A stretch of 64,000 nucleotides of DNA, from the NCBI GenBank assembly GCA_910589415.1, contig OU342630.1, positions 20,493,867 through 20,557,866 of the forward strand, in the 5' to 3' direction. This stretch comes from Malachius bipustulatus (taxonomy: Eukaryota > Arthropoda > Insecta > Coleoptera > Melyridae). A program made the translations under genes and the position numbers. Shown here in pieces: positions 45,754 to 56,200 of this stretch. Within the stretch, counting starts at the first letter, position 1; every line of letters starts with the position of its first letter. The notes under the pieces were generated by a model that was given only the letters and a program-made list of their open reading frames with translations, had not been told where the DNA came from and searched no databases.

Positions 45754-46052
45754 ATGGAAAACATATTGAGTGAACTGGAAGATGTCAATAACACGAGAGC
45801 TCTGCAACGACTCAAATATGAATTTAACAGTGAAAATTACGACTCGGACGAAAACTCCCAAGATAAGGAAATAATAGTGGACGAAAGCATGAAGGAAGAA
45901 TCAGGGGACATGATCAAAACAGAAATTGATATCGAAGAAATGGATTTTGGTCAGGATATTATGATACCCCATGCCCTCTCAGCCCCCAAAGTCAAGAAGA
46001 AGGAAAGCAAATCAAAAAAAGAACTTGAAGAAGAAGAACGTGAAAAGATGCA
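45754..46052 (+). CDS. Taf11: TAF11-like, first coding exon only
   Basis: An ATG in good context (AAAATGG) opens 99 codons plus two bases, ending at a strong donor (CA, then GTAAGTAG). The sequence is acidic and ends with KSKKELEEEEREKMQ. The KKELEEEERExMQ stretch is the conserved lead-in to the histone fold of TAF11, the TFIID subunit that pairs with TAF13 in the pre-initiation complex. The histone fold itself should follow in the next exon but is not found anywhere downstream in the window. Either the intron exceeds 18 kb and spans the zeste-like gene, or this is a detached or duplicated exon. The assignment rests on that conserved motif. Confidence 0.75.
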
Positions 46053-46349
46053 GTAAGTAGTTATGCAGTTTTACGTTTTCTTGATTTGGTCTCGACCACC
46101 TCTGTTCCCGCGTTTTCTGGCCATTATACAGTGTGTCCCAGGATGGAGCTAACTATCTGTATAAATTCGGTAAATATACAGAAGTGGTTCCCGAGTTTTC
46201 AGGGCAATAACGCACATGTCAGTCAAGGAGGTTATAGTCGTACAGTGTTGCCTGATTGAGTAGCTGCATTTTTACAGTATATTTTTCGGTATAGTTGCAT
46301 TTTTGCCATCTGAGTTCCCCTTTATTACCTCCACTTCACGGTAAAGATG
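46053..46349. other. Start of the TAF11-like first intron
   Basis: Holds one lone transposon end (TACAGTGTGTCCCAGGATGG near 46,128) with no partner seen. Confidence 0.4.
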
Positions 46350-46778
46350 CTGTATTGCGACGGTTTTACCCCTACACTGGCTTCCCTCCACTGTCTCTGC
46401 TTGCTAGGCTCCGACACGATCTCGGCGTTGCCATATGCAAGCCCTTCTCCTACGTTCTGCAGACAATCCTGCGTGCTTCCTGCCCGCTGCCGCACGAGAC
46501 CGTAATAGTAGCTACCGGTTCCGTCAGGGTTGTTTTTTTTTTTTCATTTTACGAACATTTAAAGGAAAAAAAACCTACCCTGACCAAAGACCTGACTTAC
46601 TGCAGCAAATAAGTGTTTTAATATTATTTGTAACCAAAAATGACACTTTAAGGCCGTAGGAGAACGGAGACATGGATTTCATGTGGCAACGCTGAGAGCC
46701 TGTCGGCTCGGAGCAAGCAGAGAAAGTGGAGGGGAGCCAGCGTAGGGGTAAAACCGTCGCGATAGAGCACCTTTACCC
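46345..46778. mobile_element. GCGACGG-terminated foldback MITE, copy 2
   Basis: Same family as 36,768-37,200 but in the opposite orientation. The termini extend outward as GGTAAAGATGCTGTATTGCG and a matching mirror. The inner blocks with CTTCTCCTACGTTCTGCAG and GGCCGTAGGAGAACGGAGAC are swapped relative to copy 1. Confidence 0.75.
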
Positions 46779-47492
46779 ACTTCACTTTCTCCACTCGCGC
46801 AGGGCTGTAATCCTTTCAACGTTGCCACATGCAGCCCGTGGTACTATGTTCTGCAGACAAGCACGGCCAAGCATGATAGGGTTGTAGAAAGATCAACATC
46901 CCTACCCCGCCACTCTTAAAACTCGCCTTGTCCGGGCCCAGAACGGTCACAATAATTTTTTGAATTTCAGAATTCGGATATTCAGGTGTTGTAATTTTCG
47001 ATTTTGGGCTATAAAAACTGCCTTTTGTGCATCGCTGTGGTTTTATTTTTCCACACGACGGAGAAAGATCAACCCTACCACGCCCCCATGAAAACCCTTT
47101 TTGTCCGGTGCCTAAAGGGCCGCCATGAATTTATTAGTTCAGATTTCCAGCTTTAAAAATGGTTTTGAACTGAAAGAACTGCCCATTATAAGTTGCTAGG
47201 ATTTTTTTTGCGTGCAAATATTCTCACGTGATTTCATGAAGTGGCATTCCATTGTCATTCAAGAAATAATATCAAATTAAGTACCTAATGAAATTATCAT
47301 CTTAACCGAGCCGGATGTTTAGCCACTCCCGTTGCTAACTTTTCCTCGTTAACTTCACCCGAATAAAAATCGGTACATATTGTAAAATCAGTAAAATCTG
47401 GCAACACTGTTTCAATTTCTGCTAGCACGATTATAAGCTTTGAATTTGGAGTACCACCACAGTATATTTACTGTAAATGGTAAAATGTCACC
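46779..47492. other. Intronic or intergenic sequence
   Basis: Two diverged segments near 46,905-46,960 and 47,050-47,110 share AAAGATCAAC, CCCTACC and TTGTCCGG words and look like an old duplication. No gene. Confidence 0.4.
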
Positions 47493-47861
47493 CAGAGGTG
47501 GATTTACAAATGTGCCGCCTATAGGCTGAATCAAATCGCCGCCTATTATTGTATTATTTAATCCCCGTTGCATAGGATCCGGGGGTCTTCTCCCGCGAAA
47601 TTTTTTAATTGTTTGCTAAAAAAGTGATGAAAAGATTATAGAAATGCCAAAATGTTTATTCTGTAACAAGTGATGCTGCTTATAAATGCAAGCCCAGGGC
47701 CCCCTCTCGAAAAAGCGCTGCAGGCAAATTTTTTTTCAATATCCTAGGTCACGTAAGTTCCCAGCCCTCGAAAATATTTTTGGTCTTCGAAAATTTGCCG
47801 CCTACAAAAATTTGCCGCCGTAGGCTATAGCCTACCTAGCCTAATCGGAAATCCGCCACTG
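47493..47861. mobile_element. hAT-type MITE
   Basis: Ends are CAGAGGTGGATTTACAAATG and CGGAAATCCGCCACTG. Flanking 8-bp duplications ATGTCACC (47,485-47,492) and ATATCACC (47,862-47,869) differ at one base. The 8-bp duplication with CAG-G-GG termini is typical of hAT. Confidence 0.85.
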
Positions 47862-48557
47862 ATATCACCCTTTAAGTATAAAAAGTTTTACTACTTGTCC
47901 TTAAAATGTATTACCAGATGTAAAAATTTTGATTTAATATACTATTCTGCAGTGCTTAGGCTGACAGGCTTATCTGACATTTTACTGAAAGCTTACAAAA
48001 TTCCGGGATGACTATTCTCGAGTTCGAAAGAAAAGAACAATCACCGACGATCGTTCTCCTGCAAACTTCTCATAGTCATATTTCCCACTGTGTTGATCGT
48101 ATTTTTGAACAAGCTCGAACTCTTGAGGGTTCTTTGTGAGCACCACCACTGCAAGGTTCCTGTTCAGTTTTCGACCAGTGGTAGAGTGTATTAAGAAACG
48201 GGATAAATTCAAATTTTGTCCATTGTCGAATCGCCACGTTTTTATTGCTCTTTATTACTATTTATTCAATTTTGCCATATGACAATATGGACAATGGGTT
48301 TTTGAGAGAAGTTAAGATTCCTGATTTCTTCTTTATTTGTTTCACAGCCTTGAGCCATATGTGATTGCAAGCCGTGTTGGTGTTGGGTGCTCCTGTGAAT
48401 TCTTTGTGTTAGTTTTACTTTATTTCATTGTATTCAATTTGTATCTATTCATAGTGGTAAGTATTATGCTTGATAATTTATACTTATTTTAGATATCATT
48501 TATTATGATTTTACATTCCAAAGCTTGAAATTACTGTTTACTCTTCCATTTAAACAG
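47862..48557. other. Sequence with a possible noncoding exon donor
   Basis: A strong splice donor (ATAGTG, then GTAAGTATT) lies at 48,457 on the plus strand and could end a 5' untranslated exon of the zeste-like gene. On the minus strand, 48,012-48,212 encodes a protein-like 66-codon frame (TTGRKLNRNLAVVVLTKN...) that I do not recognise and cannot support as a gene. Confidence 0.3.
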
Positions 48558-48938
48558 GGTTAATAAAAGTACCGGAACGGCCAAATAACTTGGTTATTTA
48601 CCATGCAATTTTAAAACAAGTTTGTAGGGATGCATGGTTATAAAAATTAAAAAATAAATTTATTGTTCACTTTTTCACTCCCGATTTGACCGGAAATGAC
48701 TCCACTCCATCTTATTTTTTTAAATGGGACACCTGTATATTAGTGTATTCTGTAATAATATAGATAATCAGCCACTCGCATTTGACTACAATTTTTACAT
48801 TATTACATTTCACTTTTCTTGTAGTCTCATAATTATTTGTAGTTTCAGTTTCAAAAAGAAATTTCCAAAAGTCTTCAATTCAAATAGATAATGGGCCATC
48901 TCCCATCTCAATGGTAATTACAGTTACAGCAAAGTAAA

Positions 48939-49744
48939 TAGGGCTGTGCTTTTTACGAATTATTACTAACCGTTTAACCGAAAAATTTTCGGTCGGTTAA
49001 CCGGTTTAACCGTTTTAGTGATAAATAAAAAATAAATAATAGTACCTACCGAAATATATTATTTGCTAAAGAATAAACAATAAAATTATTAAATTTCTGT
49101 TCCTCGTTACACTTCAAATGCAGGGAATATCATTCAAGATTTCAAATTTCCAAGATGTTTATGAGAATTACCTTTACATTGTTACACGGTGAAGGTCTAT
49201 TTACATCTAAAGGTACAAACGTTTGTGTTTGGGCCCAGTGTTCAATCTGGACATCCATTTTTTTATTATTATTAATTAATCCATAAAAAATAATAAAATC
49301 CATTTATTAATAAAAATGCACTACCACGTTGAATACCTGCCCGTGTCTGTGCCATGAGATGTAAATAGATCTATAACTCGGTAGTTCACCCTTCCCTGAC
49401 GTTAACCGATTATGATGAACCCATCCCACCCGAAGTCGCCCGAAGGTTGAGACCACCAGCACAGGTTTTCAGTTTTTATTCCCTGGAAATCTTGGAACAC
49501 CTGCACCTCAGTCATGCCATAGGTATAATAAGTAATTAAATGATCTCAGTCTCAGTGAAGCATTTATTTTTTGAAAACTGTAAATGTAAATGAAAAATTA
49601 ATAATAGTACATATTTCGAAATTTATTTATTATGAGGTATTATCCTATAGTATTCAATTTCGGATAAACGGTTATCGAAAATTATAACCGGTTATCAGAT
49701 TAAGAGTCGGTTAAACAGTTAACCGGTTAACCGTCACAGCCCTA
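48939..49744. mobile_element. hAT-type element with GGTTAACC arrays
   Basis: 806 bp starting TAGGGCTGTG and ending CACAGCCCTA, flanked by perfect 8-bp duplications AAAGTAAA (48,931-48,938 and 49,745-49,752). Both ends carry several GGTTAACCGG/CGGTTAAC words within 100 bp. No transposase. Confidence 0.92.
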
Positions 49745-49767
49745 AAAGTAAATTTTTTTGTTTTAAC

Positions 49768-50596
49768 ATTTTGGGTATACATACACAGTTTTTTAGTTGG
49801 TATGTAGGTACAAACAAGTGATAGAAACCTATAAATAAAATCAAAAGATTTGATAATGTGATAAAAAAAAGATAATGGGATATGGCAATAAAAGAATAAT
49901 TTTTCACAAAATTGTTCTTTTTTGAAGTTTTTTTTTTTTAATTTGCAAAAACTTGCATTTTCTTATTGTAGTCGGCTATTAATCAGTCAAATACATATCA
50001 AATGATAGGTTAATTATATAAGTTTTAAAAAAAAACTTAAAAAAGAATAATTTGAAAAATAGTTCTTTTCTTTTATTACCATATTACCTTATTTTTTTAT
50101 CACCCTATTCACAGGTTTTGTTTAAGTTTCTATCGTTTGTTTGTAGCTACATACTAAAAATAATTACAACAAAGTGGAGAATTATTCGAGCCACAGTACA
50201 TAAGTAAAAATAATAAAATAAACTAAAAATAATGTCACAACAAACCGTAGGTAGGTAGGTCTTAATGAGTATAAAGACAAATCAATAACCTGTCGTATTG
50301 GAGTCGGGTTTTAACCCATCGTCCTGGCAGTTGTCAAGTCTGGAGCGCCCGAGAACCCAAATAAAGAGTTTCAGACTCTTTGGGTTCTTTGGGTTCTTCA
50401 GACTTTATTTGGGTTCTCGGGCGCTCCAGACTTGACAACTGTCAGGACGATGGGTTAAAACCCGACTCCAATACGACAGGCTATTGATTTGTCTTTATAC
50501 TCATTAAGACCTACCTACCTACGGTTTGTTGTGACTTTTGAGTATACTTCGGCTTTTTAATATATATAAAAATAATGTGTATACCCAAAATGTAAA
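49768..50596. repeat. Foldback with the palindrome in its right arm
   Basis: ACATTTTGGGTATACATACAC on the left pairs with GTGTATACCCAAAATGT on the right. Inner blocks (GTTTCTATC with GTTTGTAGCTACATAC and their mirrors) also pair. Poly-A/T runs fill the centre. Confidence 0.6.
50234..50535. repeat. Near-perfect 302-bp palindrome
   Basis: Arms of about 133 bp (50,234-50,366 and 50,403-50,535) differ at about two positions by eye, around a loop of about 36 bases. The outer ends are GTCACAACAAACCGTAGG and the complement. A transcript would fold into a long, almost unbroken hairpin. Confidence 0.92.
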
Positions 50597-51374
50597 AAGA
50601 AAATCTCTGTAAAGAAGTATCTCTGAAACCGTCAATTTGTCGACCCATATTTATTGAGATTTTTTGCCTTTTTTTGTCCATACAGTATTTATCTCCAAAT
50701 ATTCGATCTTTTTTTCCAACATACTGTATAAGTATGGCTGAATGCGAGGGGTCCCTTATCTATATTGAAACGGCTTACATCTCTGTATCTTAACTTTCAA
50801 CTACACAATAGGATACCAGGTGAAAAGTTCAGATAATATCATGTAAGCCGGTTTTTTTTTTCAAATCTTGCACTATTTTTGTTATAAATGATTTTATAGT
50901 TTGTTGAAAAAAGTAGATTTTCACTTGTTTTTAAGCTACTCACTTTAATTAAACGCAATCCATATCAGCACCATATTAATTCGATCCGTATTAATTCGAT
51001 TTTATTTAGACAAACTTGGATAATATAGAGGATTTTGCTCATTTAAAAAAATACATTTTTGAGAATATCTCATAACGTAAACTTTCAATTGTTTTTCTGT
51101 TTTCACCACTGTAATAAGCGACAAAAATTCTTCTTGTTTGATAATTGAAACGAAACCGACTTCATAGCTGCAATAATAAAAAAAGTTAGCAACGGTGAAC
51201 AGAATAATATAGAAAATAACAGATATTTCATCACCCTGTACCCTGTATACATCACCTATATTCACTTCACGCCCACAGAGACTTTTGATCTCCATAAACA
51301 TATTTGAATTTTAGCAATTTTGACTGAGAACTGATTTCCATAATGATCCGTGCGGTGTCCATGGTTGTTATGCC

Positions 51375-52724
51375 TAGGGATGCAACGAATATTCGGCAAC
51401 TATTCGGCGACCGTAATATTCGGCCATTTTGCCGAATATTCTATTCGGCCGAATATTTCTATTTGTCGCCGAATATCTCTGCCGAATATGTCTTAGTTTT
51501 TATGAATGGAAGTAATAATAAATGGCCTGGATCTATTGTTATTGATCACAGTTAATCCCTTAACAATAGACTACCTATCTACCTGAATATTTTTATAGCT
51601 GAATAAGACTCTTTTTCAAACATTGACGGAATTTACACTTAATTACAGCATCTCCTACCTATAATTTAGCGGGTTTTGTATCTTGAAAAATACTAATAAT
51701 TGCTATAATTATTATCATCAATTGGCAATTGGGTATTAATTTTAGAGGACTTTCAGAGAAATTATGAGATAATTAGGTAGGTATAATAGATATTTATGTG
51801 TAGGCATATTTAATATTTGTAAATAATAGCGGAAATAACATAGAACGCAGACTTCTAAAAGAATTCCTAAGTGGGTCCTTTCAATTTGTAAACAAACCAC
51901 TCAATGGTTAGAGGAAAGGCTAGTATATCGTAAAAGAAAAGGACAAAGTTCATATCTACTCGTAGCCATTTCACCAAAAGAGACAAACAACATAACAACA
52001 ATAATGGAACTATGGGATGAATTCGTGAATCAGGTTCCAGTGTTGCGCTAATGGGTCATAAACCAATATATAATAAATCACACTTCACATTTTTAATTTT
52101 AGACATTTCTTATTCATTCTTGAAACTTGAAATGTAACAAATTTAATAACATTGTTCCTCTTGTGTTTTATTATATGGGGGAAATTAATGAAATTATAGA
52201 AATTGTTTACACTTTACCTACTTGCTTGAAATTTCAATGACAGGAACAGTAACAAAAAGATAAAGTACCCAGGTACCTTCTTCTAAGAATAATTGATTAT
52301 TTACTGAAAACTGATTGAATATTCCTCTGATAAGTACCCTATTATTGTTTTTCCTAAATATCAAGCTTCAATCTGAAAATGAAACAGTCAATATTCAAGT
52401 CAATAAAAATCACCCAACAATGTAAGCACTGAAAATTCATTTCGGAGAATTTATTGTTTAAATCCAACCTATATACAATAGCGCATCCTTGACTGAAAGA
52501 TGAATGTAAAAAACTGGTTATGGACAAGTTGGGCAACCCTCAAATGAAATAAAGATAAAGAAGCCTGTTAGAGGTGGCACTGTGGGGTGGGTGGACTCAC
52601 CAGGAATTAAAAATTTCACAAAACCATAATATTCGGCCGGCCGAATATTCGGATTTGGCCGAATAGTAGTGGCCGAATATTCGTATTCGGTATTCGGCAA
52701 AAATCGGTATTCGTTGCATCCCTA
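51375..52724. mobile_element. hAT-type element with ATTCGGCCGAAT arrays
   Basis: 1,350 bp starting TAGGGATGCAACGAATA and ending TATTCGTTGCATCCCTA, flanked by perfect 8-bp duplications GTTATGCC (51,367-51,374 and 52,725-52,732). Both ends carry many GCCGAATATT and ATTCGGC words. No transposase remains. Confidence 0.92.
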
Positions 52725-53078
52725 GTTATGCCTGCTAGCAGTTATTTTAAAAGCTCAAAACTATCTTTTGACGATTTTTTATTAGTTTCTGAGATATTCC
52801 CGGCGATCATTTTTAATGACTCACTCGGTTAATCGAGAACAGCTCTAAATATAGGAAAACGGCTTACATGTCCCTATCTTAAGTTTTCATGTGCATGATA
52901 TCCTATTGTGAAAATTATCAGATTTTTTATCATGTTTACAAAGTTGAAAGAAAAGCGTGGTAAATAGCCAAGTTATTTGGCCTTTCCGGGACTTTTTACT
53001 AACCCTGTATACTATTAAGCTACAAAAACCACAGTTTAAACACAAATAGAAAATAATTTGTCTCATTTCTTCAGCAGT

Positions 53079-53288
53079 ATGGGAGACGAGCAGCGTAGAT
53101 GTGCCCCTCTTAATGGCCACCAGAAACAATTGATGGTGAGGTTTCTGGCTAAACACCCAAACCTGCAATCTGGAAATTTTACACAGGGATTCACCAAAAA
53201 AATTGCTCGTCAGCAATGGGAGAAGTTAGCAGCAATGCTGAACAGTGTTCCGAATGGCGCCATGAAAAATTGGGCACAGTGGCGAAAG
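53079..53288 (+). CDS. Zeste-like gene, exon 1 of the coding sequence
   Basis: 70 codons from MGDEQRRCAP to AQWRK. The acceptor upstream is TTCTTCAGCAG, a tandem NAG-NAG site. The donor is GTAAGA at 53,289. It carries the first half of the Myb/SANT domain. Confidence 0.85.
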
Positions 53289-56200
53289 GTAAGATGTTGC
53301 CTACTGTTTATAGTGTTTTCCTTTTTTTAAAGCTTTTTTGAAAATGTACCATCGGTGGTACACGTCAGCTCTAGGGAATAATTATTATTTGCAGGAGCTG
53401 ACTTGTACCACCTATTTGAGGGAGGGGGCGGCCTCTGTTTTGTTTTTTCATTGTTCTATAGTCATAAAATTATTATTTTGTAACCATAATACTGGTGTTA
53501 TGAGAAATATTGTATTTGAGAAAGAAGAGTTTATTTGAATCTTATACCTATAATAATTCATAAGCCATAACTTTCGCAAATAGTGCCGAGGCAGTCTGTG
53601 ATACACTCAAGATTCTATGTCTATTTACTAGGCGCACAACATTTATTAGAGGCCTACCTAATATCTGTAAGATTTTAGAGAGTCATAACCAAAGTAAAGA
53701 TAGTGTACCATCGGTGGTACATGTCGATGAACCACCGGTGGTACACGTCTTCGCGAAAGTGTTAATGACTAGTGACATAGTATTTATCACATCATCTTCT
53801 TTCAGACTTGGCAAGATCAAAAAAAGAATGCTAAGACCAAAATCACCCGGATGAGAAGGCATGCTCGCATTCCGGGAGGTGGAGGTCCTAGTCAAGAAAA
53901 ACTCACCGAGTACGAGGAGGTCGTGGCTGCCCTAATTGATCAGTCCGTAGCCACAGTAAGTGAACAATGAATGACGTTAAAATTGATTATATTGTGTTCG
54001 GTAGTTAATTAAATTTAAAATACACTCTGGTAGTCATGGGCTAAACTCTTTCAATACATAATAAATATAAGTCGTAAAAGTAATATACTGGGTATCTACA
54101 GTGTCTTAAAAATGGTGGAAAAGCTCTGCAGTACATTGTGGGGAAGCATCATCGGAGGCCAGAAAAAATTATGAAAAAAATTCAAGTCGTCAATTGACTG
54201 CGATATGAAGAGGCAAAGTTGAGGACTCAACTTCTTTATTTTTCAGTACTGAGTAAAAGGGAATCATGTTTTACAAAGAATTAGGCATCTTTAATGGTTA
54301 TTTGATTAGTAAATCTCTCAAACCTTTACATTTTATGTTCAATTTTATTTCAAATAACTGATGTTTTTTATCAAGAGGCTGTGAAAATGGATTTGGAAAC
54401 ATGTTTTCGAACCATGAACAAGTGGTTCGCGAGAATGTGTGAACAGGTCAAAGTACTGTTCAAAGTACTGGTCAAGTACCGTCAAATTTTATGTCATTTT
54501 CCTAATATTGACTAGAAAAATGTACACAAATTGTGATTACATAGACAGATATTACCATCATTAGGCTTTGGAAAATCCGCATGTGTCGATTGAACATCAC
54601 CGTCAACATGGTTTTGATGTTAATGTGTGGGCTGGGATTCTTGGGAACGAACTTGTGGGACTTATAATATTGCTGTAAAGGTTAAATGGTTAAATGGAGA
54701 GAATTTCTTGGAATTTCTTAACAGCGATCTACAGAAGCAATTAGGTAACCTTCTCCAGGCGGAAGTACAAGATATGTGGATGCAGTTGGACGGTACCCCA
54801 GCTCATTTTGCTGGTACAGTGAGAACCTGGCTAGATGAACAATACCCTGGAAGATGGATAGGTCGCAATGGACCAATACATTGACCAGAGAGGTCCCCGG
54901 ATCTCAACCCACTCACTTTTTCTTTTGGGGTCACATTAAGTCAACTGTTTATCGCACTCCAGTCCAAAATGAGCAAGACTTAATAGTGAGAATTCGAAAT
55001 GCTGCTGCCGCCTTTACGCCTCAAATGCTAGAGCAAGTGCAGACCAACATTGTGCTTCGAGCTCAGATTTGCTTGAAGGCGCAAGGACAAAATTTTGAGC
55101 AATTAGTTTAACAGGTTGACTGCCAAGGCGGCCATAGAGACGACCTCTTAATAATTTTCCTAATTTGCCATGGCGGTCGCATACGACAGCTATGATACGT
55201 TGTTACTTTTATATTCTCTGTCTGCCAGCGGGCGAACCGAGGATCAGCTTAAATTCGGCATTCGACCGCTGTGGCATACAGGACTGGGGTGCTGGTGCGA
55301 ATTTTTGAATATGTATATGATTCAGCCCAAAAAATGAGTATAGATGTATATTAAAATGTTTTATTGCAGTAACTCACAACATAGTACAAAAACTTAATGG
55401 ATATAAGATAAATTAAAATTTACTTAACTTATAAAAATAGAATAAATGATCCATTTTACTTCAAATGAGCAATATTGAAACAATTCATACAAAAATGTGG
55501 CTGATTGTCGCAGTTTCCACAGTATGTTACAACTTTCTTGACATTGTTTTTGGTTATTTCTCCCCGTAATTTCTTAGAATAACACCCTTTGCACTATTTT
55601 CTTACTTTGTCGGAATTGACCTTCTTTTCTTAACAAAGTATAAAGTATGCAACTTATTTGATTTCTTTGGTGGCTTTTCTACATGTACATCATTTCCATT
55701 TGTTGCATCGCACATATTAGTGAAAAAAGATCTTATTATGTTTTCTCGAAATTCTGCGATTTTTAATTTTTTGTTTGCCAGTTGATTGTAAATTATATGT
55801 ACATTGACATGGGCTGTGCCCAAAAGGAACTCTATGGCAAGTTTCCCGTACCATTTTAGTGATTTTCACAGAGGTGAATGATAGCTTGCCATCTGATTTG
55901 ACTGATCAATCGACGACTTTGCCTCATCACGGCTCGTGGCTTCTTTACTACACCAACACGTCTTTGAACACCTACAGTTTCCTTGGTATGTTTGGTTGAT
56001 AGAAGAAGGATATCATTTTTGTCTTTCCACTTCAGTACACATACACCTCTGTTATTTTCAAGCCCAAAAACTTCTCCTTTTTTTCTTCTGAATGACATCT
56101 TTTGGATTCCCATGACGATTGGCCCTTAGTGTTCCAATATAATGTGTTTGATGATCAAGAAGTATATTAGCTAGCTTTAGGCTAGTGTAGTAGTTATCAG

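Larger units (their letters stand above)
48558..53008. mobile_element. Long inverted-repeat element hosting later insertions
   Basis: CAGGGTTAATAAAAGTACCG plus the following GGCCAAATAACTTGG recurs inverted at 52,950-53,008 (CCAAGTTATTTGGCC ... ACCCTG). TA follows the right end. Within it lie two hAT elements, a foldback and a 302-bp palindrome, which together explain its size. Further inner blocks such as CGGCTTACATCTC/GGATACC (50,770-50,820) and CGGCTTACATGTCC (52,860) are also related. Confidence 0.6.

Noticed and set aside
48012..48212. 66-codon minus-strand frame with protein-like composition
   Set aside because: No domain is recognised, and there are no clear splice sites or neighbours that support a gene.
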